64,000 bases of DNA from the NCBI GenBank assembly GCA_030374805.1, contig JARGSG010000094.1, positions 62,001 through 126,000 of the forward strand. Reading direction: 5' to 3'. Below, in pieces: positions 9,927-21,732 of the stretch (position 1 is its first letter; every line of letters starts with the position of its first letter). The translations under genes were made by a program, and so were the position numbers. The stretch is from Gracilaria gracilis. Lineage: Eukaryota > Rhodophyta > Florideophyceae > Gracilariales > Gracilariaceae. The notes under the pieces are model-generated. The model was not told the DNA's origin, made no database searches, and saw only the letters and a list, made by a program, of their open reading frames with translations.

Positions 9927-11094
9927 TTACTCGTAAAGGCTCATCAATCTTGCGTACTTCACGCCTATTGGCCTGATGTACCGAATGGCAAGATTCAGGT
10001 TCAGTATCTCGAGCAGCATTGCATTCGCGTCCACTACGTGTTTAACCTTCAATCTACCCAGTTCTTGTTGCATTCGGGATGTGACAAAAGAAGCTTGTGA
10101 GAGTAGTGCTGAACCTAGGTACATGAGCGTCCCTGCGAGCGGTACGCGCTTATCTCGTCTCTAGGTGCGCGATCTTCTCTTTCTCTTCTTCGCGGTCTAG
10201 AAAGTTCGATCGGATGAAGTCGCTCCATGTATGACGCCATCGAAAGAGTTACGTTTCTTTCTTTGTCCTCGGTTATGTCACAACCAGCGAATTAGAGCTT
10301 GTTGCTGAACCTTATCTTACCAACTTCAAACTCTCCCTGGAGTTCGTGCATGAGCTCGAAAAAAGTTATTTCTTTCCGCCAACTAGCACATCATCGACAA
10401 TCTTGGCAATCACGAGCGTGATGTTATCGTCGTCGTTCCTTCTAATGAAGAGTAGATTGACTCCATAAACTCTTGAAAGTCTACGATCACCCAGCATCTA
10501 TGATTCAATGCGCTTTGCCCATTCTCTGCCTGCATCCACGATTCCGTATGGGACTTTAGTCAACTTCCAAAGAACCCCGTGGTTCGTCTTGAATTCTAGT
10601 GCGGGTCTTAAGTATATCTCTCTCGTTATAGGCCCACTCTGCAAAAATGCCCATTTGATTTCCGCAACTCTAAACGTTAATCCGAAGCAAAGAGCAAGGC
10701 TGATTAACATTATGGCAATGACCATGTCGGCGTTGGAATACTCTTTGCGGATTTCGTCCTTTAGGTTGTCTCGGTGTTCATGGGTGAGAAAGCGTGCTTT
10801 GAGCTTACAATTACTGTCCTCATCTTCCTTAATCCTGTAGACCGTATGGGAGGATATTATGCTTGCTCCGCGAGGCACATCCACTTCGTCCAGCTCTTCA
10901 TACGCCTGCAACCAGGTATTGTTGTGCTCTTTATCGACTGCTTTCTCCAGTATCCAAGGAGAGGCGGATTCCATTTCCCAAGCGGACACCTGTCGTGCAC
11001 CGATTACTTTCTGTATCTCCTGGAGGACTTCCTGTTCACTTGAGTGTATTCTTCGCACTCCATTTATCTCCGCGTGATCGAGAAGCTCCTTGAT
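9927..11094 (-). pseudogene. Copia G: reverse transcriptase and RNase H fragment
   Basis: The frame from 11094 to 10498 encodes the copia RT N-terminal half (ISSHTVYRIKEDEDS, FRVAEIKWAFLQSGP, then LWKLTKVPYGI). The open frame that runs into it from 11295 is an artefact: its first part is the LTR of F read through. Past a frame break, 10491-10360 reads VYGVNLLFIRR and then IVDDVLVGG, the catalytic VDD of copia RT (10387-10398). At 10124-9927 a further piece (LKVKHVVDANAMLLEIL) belongs to the RT/RNase H region. The stop at 10498 and the frame changes show decay. Confidence 0.75.
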
Positions 11095-11636
11095 TGTGGT
11101 ATAATGCACAAAAATGAGAGAGTCCGAAGCGGTCTTGAGACGGGAGCGGCGGCAGCGTACAGTTTTGTGACTGTAATGAATTCGAACGGAGAGAAGGGGC
11201 GGAAGCACCGGACGGTCTAGGGGAGAGTGGACGATTGGTATCACCAGGCACGTACAGGAACGTGCGGAAGGGTACGAACGGTCTGAGAAACCCAATAAAG
11301 AGGTAGCCGTGCGGTCTATCGTGAGTGCAAACTAATGAAGAAGACGTTCGGCAGAAGATGCTTGTCGTTTACGATTGGGGCCTCGGGAGATCCGAACTAC
11401 AACTAAATATCGGGTCTGGGCCCCATTACTAACTACTGTACGATCGGTCTAATTTGCACTATCACTACCAAGTCCGTACACGTGGCCAACTTGTACGCTG
11501 TGCCAACCCGTCCGGCACTTGATCACCAAATCGCACACGTGGCGGTGCCACTGCACCAGCCCATCGTGCACTACCCCTTTGTACGTGAACGGCCGATCGG
11601 ATACACCATGCACCAACTCGGGCCCACTATACTACA
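11095..11636 (-). repeat. 3' LTR of gypsy F
   Basis: 542 bp, matching 21733-22274 with about 1.7% differences. On the plus strand it starts TGTGGTATAATG and ends ATACTACA. Confidence 0.95.
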
Positions 11637-11650
11637 GATCCCCCTCCTAC
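11637..11650 (-). promoter_or_regulatory. Polypurine tract of gypsy F
   Basis: The minus strand reads GTAGGAGGGGGATC immediately before the 3' LTR. Element H has the equivalent GGAGGGAGATC at its LTR. This fits the plus-strand DNA primer. Confidence 0.7.
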
Positions 11651-12821
11651 ACTTACGCTCCGCCCTCGGAGCGCCACGTAGCGTCGTTAAGTCGCTACGC
11701 CTATGTCCGTATGGTTGAGAGGGCGCTATAGTGTCCGTTCAGAAATTTTGTCCGGAGAGGGCGGGACGAAGCCATGCCAAATTTTCCAGAGCGGGAGCGA
11801 CGAAAAGGTCCTTGAGTACGTGTGGTAAAGATCCAAGCCGAGCGGAACGAAGCGCACTGGTGCGCGAACAGGGGATCGAAGCCGGCCGGGGTGTGATCCA
11901 GGGCGTGCGCAACCGTTATGACTGTGCAGACCGTCGGCACTCGTTCCAGTACCGTCAACGTGCTCGGCCCCGCGTAAGCTCAAGTCCGATCGGAAATGTG
12001 CATCTCGTCCTGTAGGGCATCCACGACGGTCGCCCCACGGGGCGTGCCCGTCGGGGCCTCGAAGTCGTTCGCCCCGCCCACCGCGAGGTCTCTACCTGGC
12101 TTCGTCCGTTCGGTAACACGCGGCACGCGTGCGTGGAGTCCGTACGGGTTACGGGAAGCCACAGCGTCCGCTTGCGGGGCAAAGCCATGCCCGATTTTCC
12201 TAAGTGGAGGAGACACCATACGGACGGAACCGATGGGGACGCTTGCCGTGTTACGTACGAGTGGGCGTGAAGACAGATACTGACGGCAGCGAAGGCGTGC
12301 GGGTATCCGTGTCTTTCCGTGCGGTTCGTCTCGATGGAGAACGTCCGACGGGGGTCCAATCGGCACGCCCAGCACGTCTCGATGGAGGGCGTCTGGCGGG
12401 TACCCGTATTGGCGCGCGCCGCACGTCTCGACGGAGAGCGTACGGCGGGTGATCCCTTGGCGGTCAAACGCGTGTCCGTGCGGGCACGCCTTGTCCGAAG
12501 CGGTGGTCCTCTTTCGTGAGTGGACTGGCGGTCGAAGGACCGTCAGTGCTCATTGTGACCGTACGGGCGAGCGACCGTACGAATTGGACGCGATGCGACG
12601 CAACGACGAAGCGAGTGTATAGTGTATCTCGTGTGAAGTGGGTGGCGGAACCTCAGTTTTTGATCCTCCAATAAAAATAAAGTGGTCAGCACTGACATTT
12701 CATCCACGCGGTGCCTGTACGACGACATAGTCGTCGTGGCGATTCCAAACGGTCGGTAATACCTCGAGTACCGCGTTGTCGTGTTCACCTCCCCCTATAA
12801 GAGCGACAGCCAAGCGGTGAC
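11651..12821. other. Non-coding 3' region of gypsy F upstream of the antisense ORF
   Basis: About 1.2 kb with no convincing gene. The first part matches H (plus strand, about 27720-28361 without the solo LTR). A motif CAGTTTTTGATC...CCAATAAAAAT (about 12652-12678) is kept in H at the matching place, roughly 145 bases before the antisense start codon. It could be that ORF's promoter. Confidence 0.5.
12321..12456. repeat. Tandem repeat, three degenerate units of about 49 bp
   Basis: The core CGTCTCGAnGGAG followed by CGT, a variable triplet and CGGG recurs at about 12327, 12375 and 12424. Element H keeps at least two related units near 27160-27250, so the array is a family feature. Confidence 0.6.
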
Positions 12822-15020
12822 ATGCCCGAGTCGGATCACTCCGTATCCAACCCCACGCACGCAATGGCGCCGAACCCGAGCGGCTCTGGTACACCGTCGA
12901 CACCTTTCCGTTCGGTTCCGTTACCGGGTCAGAAGTATGACCATCGCTTCCGTCGCGGTCTTACCGCCCCTCGTCGGAGGAAGCAGGTCCCGCTATCCGT
13001 CACGGAATACGTCCAGAAAGGGTTCTTCGACGGCGAGCGCTTCGCGTCGATTCCGACGGCGCTACCGATGCGGGATATGGCGACTCGCAATCCGAAACGG
13101 ACAGGCATCGAAGCTTGGCAAGCCCGCTGGAACCACCTGCCTGGTGTGACCGGTCGGAAGAGCGAAGAAACCTACGGGCGGAGCGACATGTTATACCTGC
13201 GCTGTCCGGAGGAGAAGGCCTATCAGGATGCGTTGCAGCGTTTGTTCTATCGCTGCTCATCCGATTCGGGCTTTCCTGAGAAGGACATGAATCCGCTTGG
13301 GTTGGTGGTGTTCGAACCGCCGTACGACAAGTTGTACTGGCTGGACCGTCAACGGTGGGGAAGTAATACCGCAACGGAGGCGAGAATCCGAGCGTCCCAT
13401 GGGTTCCTGTACAGTTGGAACAACGTCGAGTTCTTCGACGTCCCTGTTAATCGCCGGTCGGACTTGTATTGCTCCACGAACGAAGTGTGGACCAGCCTCG
13501 ATGTGTCCCGCAACCTATCCGTACCGACTCTGTCCGTGTTGGCCTACTATTCGGAAGAGCTCCTCAAAGGTTCACCCATTCAGGGTGTTATCCGTCAGGT
13601 TGTATACGCCGAGTGGGCAGTGTTTGCCTTCATGGCGTTCCTTCAGGCAGCCCACGAAGGTATCGAGGTCTTCACCCGTGCGGGAGACGAGCGTCTGTAC
13701 CATAAGGACGGCCAAACCAAGTACGGGCGGTTGTTTCCGATGCCGTACAAACTGGTATGTATTCTGGCCGAGATGGGACTCCAGAACGTTCTCCGCAGCA
13801 CCGTGTTTCCCCCGCAAGTCGGTGAGAAACTGTTACAGTACTCGTTGGAGACCGATTGGAACAACACTCCGGGGTTATTGTGATACGACTACTACTCCGA
13901 TACGTTCCCGGCGATGCCCTCGACCGAATCGGTCGCGACGCCGATCAATCGTGTCCTGAAGGGTCCAAAGAGTCTTCACCTCTGGCCTTTCAAAACCGTT
14001 CCGGACTTCTTTCCGCATGGGTTTATGGCGCAGGACTTCGAGAACGTGGCGCCACTGCCGACTCCGATGGTGACACCCGTTGAGGCGAAGACCGTTGTGG
14101 AGGCAGGAGTGCAGGCAGGATTCGGTCGGAAGTCTTGGGACAAATCCGGTTTCGCCATTGAGGACAGCGCCAGCCCGCACTCGGACGATGATACGCACAA
14201 GGCCTTCAGGGCTCTCCGTGCGGCTTGTATTCCGTTCGGCGAAGAGGAACCTGCGACGCTTGACGACGCCCTGTTGGCGGCCAGAGCATGGATGCGCCGT
14301 GCGGTCAACGCCGAGACTGCTCTCCGTGAGCAGGCTCAGGCGCAGCTTAACCTGCTCGGTTACCTCTGGGCTCACTCCTTGTTGGTCTTCGTGTCTTACG
14401 AGAAGTCTGTGACGGTTGGTCTGGGTATGGCGCCCGGTGTGGATAGGATGCCGATGTCAACGTTCGCGCCGCCGTTAGAGGAGCTAGTGACCAAATCCTA
14501 TGAGGGCATTGCGCAACAGGTCGATGCCGAGCGCATTGTCGACCATATCGTGAAGAACATGCGCCAAGCGGCGGAATCCTTCTTCAAGGGTGTCGAGCTG
14601 GTTGCGCCCTATATTCCGCCCGGGGAAGAGCCTGAAGGTGGAGGCCAGTCCAGTGACGGTGCAGGGCCGAGCGGTACGAATGCGGCTCCAGAAGGAGAAA
14701 CTCCGCAAGAGGAGATAACTCCTGCGGTCCAGGATGTTCCCATGCCGTCTCCGAGCGGAGATCAGGAGGGAACGGAGACCGTCACGGCTGAGGAGGACCT
14801 CATAGAGCCGGCGCCTGCACCCGCAAGCCAATCGGGCAGTAAATCGGGTGGGAAGAAAAAGGTCGTGGCCACTTCGTCGTGGCCTGGGTCCGCCTTGGCG
14901 TTCCAGCCGACGAAGACCGGTTCGAGTTCACGTGGTGGTTCCGCTGCGGGCCATGGTACCTCTACGTGGGGTACTCGTGGGCGTGGTATTACGAAGCCCG
15001 ATTGGAAGAAGACTACTTAG
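12822..15020 (+). CDS. Long antisense ORF of gypsy F, interrupted by one stop
   Basis: One frame runs from ATG 12822 to a stop at 15020, about 733 codons, broken only by a TGA at 13881-13883; it is opposite in strand to gag-pol. Residues 1-353: Pro/Ser-rich start, then a compact part with aromatic-rich segments (PYDKLYWLDRQRWG, VEFFDVPVNRRSDLYC). The remaining 368 after Met 13914 are a helical, Ala/Glu-rich middle (TLDDALLAARAWMRRAVNAE) and a long low-complexity tail ending in Gly/Ser/Thr/Lys-rich sequence. I recognise no domain. Element H keeps the first 110 or so residues, including the start codon, with mostly conservative changes. That points to selection on the protein. Some plant gypsy families (Retand, RIRE2, Grande) carry an antisense ORF in the same place; homology is not claimed. 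Confidence 0.7.
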
Positions 15021-15334
15021 TTGACCGTGCGTACTCGTAGCTTCCTTTTCTCCTATGTACACTTGTGATTGTTTGTGATGACCTGTGGGCCAATAGCATG
15101 TCGTTCTGACTGTGCCGTTGTCAGAAAAGGCGGCGTTTTGTAAAAATCGGAAAGTATTTGACCAATAGCCGTACGTTGGTGGCGGTTTGCCGCCCAATAA
15201 TAACGTAGTGGCGGCGTCTTCTGGTGCCCCGTGACGGTTCACCGCTTGCGAGCCAGTACGTACGATCTCGGATCTCCGATCCGCCCCTTTCCCCCTCTTT
15301 AAGGTGTCGCCGCTACCGAAGGGTTTCGGCGACG

Positions 15335-17038
15335 CTAATAGCGTGCGATGAAGTGCTGGGTAATGTGTTCCGGCGGTTCGAAGGTATAGTGATCGGTGCG
15401 GTACCCATGCCATCGTACGCGGTATTCTTGTCCGTTCGGGGTGTCGCGATGGTCGACGACGCGTTCCACCACGCTCGGAACTGTTCCGGGCGGTGGAGTA
15501 GGTTGGTCGTCGACTAATTCGTCCGCATACGGTCCCTCAGGGTCAGCAGCTACTGTGCCGCGTGTCCGTTCGGCAGTGACCGGTGTGGTTGTCGGCCGTG
15601 CGGTTGGGGCTTTTGTCACTCTGTCAATACTGACGGTGTTGTGAATACCGTCTTGGTTCAGAGAGACAGTATCATCCGTTGCGGATACGACCTTAAACGG
15701 GCCAACCGTCTTCGGTAAGAGCTTCCGATACGTACGTTCCTGATCCGTAAGGTCCTCCTCTGCGTTCTTATAGCCCGGTCGGTCAACGACCACCTCTTCC
15801 CCAGGGGTAAAGCTGGGCGTGTACCGTACTGACTTACCAAATTTTTGGTTATAGCGCTGTTGGGCGCGGGTCAACTTTGTCCGAGCGGTCTGCAGCGTGG
15901 CCTGTAGGAGCTTAAACGTGTAACGTTTTAACCGAGCGACGGTGGGCTGTGTAGGCGTCGTTGGGTCCAGTGACGTACTAGACTCATCGAGCAGAACGCT
16001 TGGTGGCTTACGCGTTAGCGCAACGTCGAACGGTGCGGTACCGAGAGATCGATGGATCTGTAGGTTGTAACCGTACGTGAGAGGTTGCACATACGCGTGC
16101 CAGGTGTTCTGATGATCCGCTACGTAGTGGCGTAACCTCTCCACGAGTTTTTTGTTAAACCGTTCGGCCTGACCATTCGTTTGCGGATGGTACGCAGTTG
16201 TCAGTACGTGTTTGGTTCCCAACGCGGTGCACACAGTCTCGAAGAACTTAGAGACGAATTGAGTTCCGTTATCGGTTAGCAAGTAGTTTGGGATTCCGTA
16301 CGGATAAACCCAGTTCTCCAGGAAGGCCTTTGCCACGCTGGGAGCTGTGGTTGACCGCATGGGTATGGAGCGAGCTACCTTGCTAAACTGAACGGTTATA
16401 ACCAGTATGTACTGGTAACCGTTTACGGACTTCGTGAATGGACCGACGATGTCCATCGCGACGAATTCCAGTGGACCGGCGGCGGGGAACAGCTTCAACA
16501 GCTTCTGCGACTTGAAGTGTGTTCCCTTCGTCGCCGGGCAAGTGCAACAGTCCCGTACGGTCTGGAATACGTCATTGGCCATATGTGGCCAGTAAAAGTC
16601 TCGACGGAGACTTTCATACATCCGAGTGGAGCCCGGATGGCCGACCAGACGGGGGTAGTGTGCCAAGTAGAGGACGCGTGCCTGCAGTGATGCGGGTACG
16701 ACCTTCTGGATGGCGTAGTCCAGTGGGGCTTTGCGCACGATAAGTCCGTTTCGGTCAATGTCGAACAGAGTGACACCGTTGCGGATGTCTTTCCGTACGG
16801 ACTCACAGAAAGGTTCATCTGCTTGAGCTCGTACCAGCTCTTCGACCGTGACTGGAACGATATTGGTTTCCTCCGAGGTGACAGCAAGCACCTCGGGGAT
16901 ACCAGCAGATTTCCGTTCGGGCGTTGGCCAGTCGACGCAGACGTCGCTTTACTCATCACCGTTAACGATAATGTTGGTGATAAAGTAGCCATCGTCCGTA
17001 CGGTCATCCACTAGCCAGCAGGGGACCTCTTCGTCCAT
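15335..17038 (-). pseudogene. Gypsy F pol: integrase with chromodomain
   Basis: The 518-codon frame 16891-15335 begins after the protein's true N-terminus. Upstream, the same frame continues to about 17038 with one TAA (16951-16949). It shows the His-His-Cys-Cys zinc finger (YLAHYPRLVGHPG...CCTCPATKG), the catalytic core with FVAMDIVGPF, LLTDNGTQF and NGQAERFNK (Asp, Asp, Glu present), and a C-terminal chromodomain (VVERVVDHRDT, YRVRWHGYRTDHYTFEP). The chromodomain places F among chromoviruses and suggests targeting to modified histones. The frame differs from the RNase H part by one base near 17035, a frameshift. Confidence 0.9.
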
Positions 17039-19563
17039 GGGGCATCGTCTTCGCCATCCGTCCGGATCCGAGAAAGGGCATCAGCCGCTTGGTGCTTGAT
17101 ACCCGGACGGTGGACGACATCGAAGTCATACTCCATTAGACGCAGCCGCCACCTGGCCAAGCGTCCTGACGCGTCCGCAAGGTTCAGTACCCACCTCAAA
17201 AAGTGGTGGTCCGTTCGGACAGCGAACCAATGACCTTCCAGGTACGGACGGAGGTGCAGTACAGCCCAGACGACCGCAAAGCATTCCCGTTCGGTAGCCG
17301 AGTATTGCCGTTCGGTCTTGGATAAAGAGCGGCTCCGGTAACCGATCGGTAGTAAGCCTCCGTCCGGTTGCTTCTGTAGCAGGGTGCATCCTACCTGTCG
17401 GTCGCATGCGTCTGTATCCAGAACGTACGGGTACCCTTGACGGGGGATGGCCAAAATGGGCGGGCGTATCAGTCTCTGACGTAATTCGTCAAAGGCTTCG
17501 TATTCCGTATCGGTCAATGTCTCAAACTTCGTGGGTTGCCCCTTCTCCAACTTGCGGTTCAATGGAGCCGCAATTCGGGCGAAGTTTGCAACAAACCGAC
17601 GGAGAACGTTACAGAGCCCCAAGAACGATCGGAGCTCCGTCTGGGTCGTAGGCTGTTTAGCCTGCTTGATAGCATTCTGTGTCTTGAGAGACACTTGAAG
17701 CTTTCCCGGTCGGATTACGTGGCCTAGATAGTCCACCGTGCCACTGAAAACGTAGCACTTGTCCAGTCGGAGAGTAACACCAGCCGAACGAAGCATATGC
17801 AGTATGGTCCGCACATGGTCTTAATGCTCTTCAACCGTCCGGGAATAGATGATTACGTCATCAAGATACATCAGTGCGTACTGCCACCTCACCCGTGATA
17901 GGATGATGTAGAGAGCATGCTGGAAAGTAGCCGGTGCGTCCTTGAGTCCGAACGGCATTCTCCGATAACGGTACAGTCCCATATGCGACGTGAACGTCGT
18001 TTTGTTCCGGTCTGCTTCATCCGTTTCGGTCTGCCAATAACCACTGTTGGCGTCCAAAGTGGAGAAGATTTGTGCATCTCCAAGAGAGTCGATGCACTCG
18101 TCCATTCGGGGTAGTGAGTACGTGTCCCGTACGGTCGTAGCACTCAGTCGGCGGTAGTCGACGCAGAAGCGAAGGCTTCCGTCTTTCTTGAGCGCGAATA
18201 CGACCGGACTGGCCCATTCTGCCGATGACGGTTCTATGACACCAGCAGCGAGCTGCTTTGTCACCTCCTTGCGTTCCAGTTCTCTCCGAGCGGGTCCGGC
18301 ACGGTATGGCATCTGGAATGTGGGCTTACTGCCTGGTTCCAGATGGATGCGGTGCTTCGCTGCCGCAATTGTTCCGAGATGGCCGTCCCACGTGTCCGCA
18401 AATGGTCGAAGTAGTTCAATGACTTTGTCCCGTTCGGAAACATACTCAGGACTGATCTGTACCTTGCTGGTCCAGTCGTTCTCATCTTTCCGTACGGTTT
18501 CTTGCTCCTGTTCGGTATCCTTGTATTCCCGTTCGGAATTCCTGCCCGAAATCGGAATGTGTTCCCGCTTCTTAGACCCGTCGCTCCGCGACGATGGTTG
18601 CGAAGTTATGAGCGCTACAGGAGATGGAAGAGCAAGTCCGATAGCGGTGTTATTGTGTAATCGAACCGAGCGGTCAGAAAAGTTCGGCACGCGAACGAGA
18701 AAGGGTACGTCCGGTCGGAGCTCCATAACTCCACCCGCAAGGAGTGTGAGTTGAAGCGTTGATCCCGTTCGGTGATGAGACTGTAGAAAGACCAAGCTGG
18801 ACGTTTTGGTGGTTACCAAGAAGTTCGTTTCCGACATTGGGGGTAGAACAACCGGACGGGCAACGTGTATCTTATTAGATTGGGTTTCCCGTTCGGGTTC
18901 TGGTTCCGGCGCGGAAGGTGCATTTCGTCCGTAGGCGGAAGACTGTATAGACACCGGTTTGGAGTGTCGTAGGAGTATTGTCCGTTTCGGTGGTAGTATT
19001 GCCAAGACGTACTTGTCAATAAAAGAAGGACCGAGTAGTACGCTGGTGGAGAGGTTAAAAACCACCAAGAACTGTACTCGTACGTTGAGGTCACCGATTC
19101 GGACCATAAGAGCGAGAACTCCCACAACGTCCATTCGGTTCTTCGACGCATCCGTAATTCGGGGTCTTACGTCTGGTCGGAGTTTTGAGCGCCAATTCGG
19201 AGGTAGATGGCGTTCGTGAACCAGACAGGGTCCGGTTCCGGTATCAAGAACTCCCGTTAACGGATACATCAGTGCCGTGTTGAGGCCAACCGACACGTGC
19301 ACCTTGTAGTTCGCGCTAGAAAAGAGGACCGTTTCGGCTTCAATATCCGTATCGGTCAGGTCACATGTCAGGACAGTGGGCTCCCCTCGGGTGGAGTCCG
19401 TTCGGTCTGTCACTGACGGGGCGAGGCTAGGCCTCTGTGGAGGAGGCGATACCTCTACGCTTCCTCCTGGTCGTTTTCCTGGTGAGGAGCAGGCTCCTCG
19501 ACCAACATAGCGGCCTGTGTCGGTCGTGGTGAGTACGGCTGGCAAGGCTGTCCGCCCTGGCAA
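17011..19563 (-). pseudogene. Gypsy F pol: protease, reverse transcriptase, RNase H
   Basis: The protease motif is GVLDTGTGPCLVH. RT follows with FCVDYRRLSATT, FSTLDANSGYWQ, MPFGLKDAPATFQ and the catalytic YLDD (MYLDDVIIYS). An in-frame TAA (17823-17821) cuts the protein right after TVEEH. The same frame continues three codons later into the RT thumb (LGHVIRPGKLQVS) and RNase H (YVLDTDACDRQVG, LRWVLNLADASGRLARW). It ends at 17011 after a one-base shift relative to integrase. The pol frame overlaps the end of gag (19455-19563) in another phase, which suggests ribosomal frameshifting in the intact ancestor. Confidence 0.9.
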
Positions 19564-21713
19564 TATCCTACATTGTCCTTCGGAGTATCAGTTTTCCATC
19601 CTGTCTGGTAGGCATTGTAATAGCCCTCCTCGTGGCGTTGCTGATAATTAGCCTCCCGTATGGCCAGCAGCTTCTCCTTTAGGTCCGGCGGGAGCAACTG
19701 ACAGCAATTGGGCTCCCGCGAAAGGCAAATCCGACACGGTTTAACTGGTGCCTGCCCCTGGGGTTGCTGTACCCTGGAGCTGGCACGACTGGAATAAGAC
19801 CGAACGGACTGAGCAGGCGTTGAAGCCAAGCGCGTTGTGGGAGGCGAGGGCATGGAAGACGCGCGGGACAACGCGAGGACACGTTCCTCGTCTTCATCCG
19901 ATACGGAATAGATCGATTCCGACGGGGTATCGATACTGTGAACCTTCCGGGCGGTACGAGAAGACTCCTTCCGAGCAGTTGGCTTTTGAGTATCGACCCG
20001 AACGGACTGTCGACGTGAGGCACGATGGGTGTCTCCGTACGATTCCGCGTAACAGGCAAGTGCATCATATCCGACATTGGGATGCGAGGTGAGGTGATTC
20101 CTCACCTTTTACCGTATGGCAGCAAGGAGACCTTCCACGAAGATCCCCTTTAAGTTCCGATCGGTAAAGACGTTCCCACAGCGGAGCGCTTTCGTCCAGA
20201 GCTTCTGGGCGAACTCCGTTTCGGACATGCCAGACGCCTGACGATAGAGAGTCACCTCTGCGGCCGCGTCGGCAATGATCTCATCCGTTGCGTACGTGGT
20301 CAATAAGAAATTGACTACCTCTTCGTACGTATGGAGAGATTCATCCCGAGTACGGTCAACAGCGCCAAACTCACCTTCGAGCCGAGACTGAACCAGAGCG
20401 TGCGCTGGTCCGGTCAGGTAAAACTGGAAACACCAGAGGGCTGCCCCCTCAGTGAGTCCGTTATGGTTGCAAGCGGTTTTAAACCGCTTTAAAAAATTGA
20501 GCACCGATATTGGATCCGTCCCGGAAAAGGAATGACCCTTCATGTGAACATTCAATTTCTTTTGGTAGCGCGCAATCTTGCGCGCCACCCGCGAATTGTA
20601 CGTCTGGCTCCTCCTGAGCAACCTGTACGTACGGTAGTCCACCACTTTGGCGAACTTCTCGTTCAAGGGCCTGATGCGTTTTAGCATCAACCTGTCCGAA
20701 CGGGAACGATACCGATCGGACTTACCCCTCCGTCGAGGGCTACGGAAGTGTCGATCGACTTCCGAATCCGTGCGGTCGTCATCCAACGATGACTCCGAAG
20801 AGTCCGAGTCCGTTCTGGCTGATCTTCGCCTTCTTTGGCGGCGGCGATCTTTCCGTTTACAGGGCGCGTCATCAGAATCGGAACTTCCGCTCGGTCTACC
20901 GCCTCTGTGGCGGCGATTCTTCCTCTCGTCAGAGGAATCTCCTGAGCTTCCGTTCGGATCATCCTGCGGGCTGACTGGCGGGAGGTACACTCCGGTCGGA
21001 CCCCTCGTTGGGCCCTTCTTCAGTTCCGGTCTGTGTTTCCTCTCGCCGCTAGTGGGGGCATTGTCCGTACGGTCAATAAAAGATTTGGGTGGGTGGGTCG
21101 GTAGCTGAGCTACCAGTTCGGCCAGTGTACTGTTCAGAGCTGACGTAGCAGGTTCCGAACGGTCTGTCTTCAGGATATTCCTGACCATATCGTGTACGAT
21201 CGGTGGAATATCCTGGTGCAGGAGCGCCGGGATTCGGTCCTTGAGGTACGTCTCCACTGCCATGGGGACTTGGACCTCAATTTCCGTTCGGAGACTCTGC
21301 AGGGCGTAGGGAGCGATCCCTGCCCAGAGTTCCCGTGCGGTAGTCCGTTCGGTAAGGAGCGGCGGCGGGGGGCCAGCTTCGCCTCGCGGCGTCTTCTCCG
21401 TTCCGGGAAAAGGGGCGAGGGCAGTTGCCTCGTCCTCGTTCCGTGCGGACTTTGACCTGTTACGTGCGGACCCGTCGCGGATCATCCGTTCGTGTTCCTC
21501 TGACGGCGTCGCGTAGGCCGTCGCGTTGCTTCGGGTGCTTCGGCGGCCTACCGAAACGGCATCCGAAGCGGCGCGAATTGCGACCGGTACGGACTTTGCG
21601 GAATCTTTTTCGACCAAAGACCCTTCACCCATTTCTCCGTGCGGACGATGACTCATACTGTACGTATCGGTTCCACGATCGGTTCTGCTGCTCCGTACGG
21701 TCTCGAATTCCAC
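19455..21713 (-). pseudogene. Gypsy F gag, interrupted by one stop
   Basis: The frame 21713-20109 (534 codons) continues in phase after a TAA (20111-20109) down to 19455, so gag is about 750 codons with one nonsense change. It holds a Ser/Arg/Asp-rich middle resembling SR-type sequence (RRRQRRRRSARTDSD), then a capsid-like segment (VHMKGHSFSGTDPISVLNFLKRF, TEGAALWCFQFYLTG). A C-terminal Cys cluster (CRICLSREPNCC) could be a variant zinc knuckle. The same gag, with other breaks, is in H on the opposite strand. Structural protein of virus-like particles by analogy. Confidence 0.85.
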
Positions 21714-21715
21714 TT

Positions 21716-21731
21716 CTAAGTCGGGAGACCA
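21716..21731 (-). promoter_or_regulatory. Primer-binding site of gypsy F
   Basis: One base after the 5' LTR the minus strand reads TGGTCTCCCGACTTAG. TGG at the start is what a tRNA 3' end (CCA) would pair with. I could not identify the tRNA. Confidence 0.6.
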
Positions 21732-21732
21732 A

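Noticed and set aside
10498-11295. 265-codon ORF as one protein
   Set aside because: Its first 66 or so codons are the F LTR read through; only 11094-10498 is copia RT. It is a chimera across an insertion boundary.
13875-14375. 166-codon minus-strand ORF opposite the antisense ORF of gypsy F
   Set aside because: The plus-strand frame is far longer; its N-terminal part (not this segment) is conserved in H. The minus frame shows no recognisable motif.
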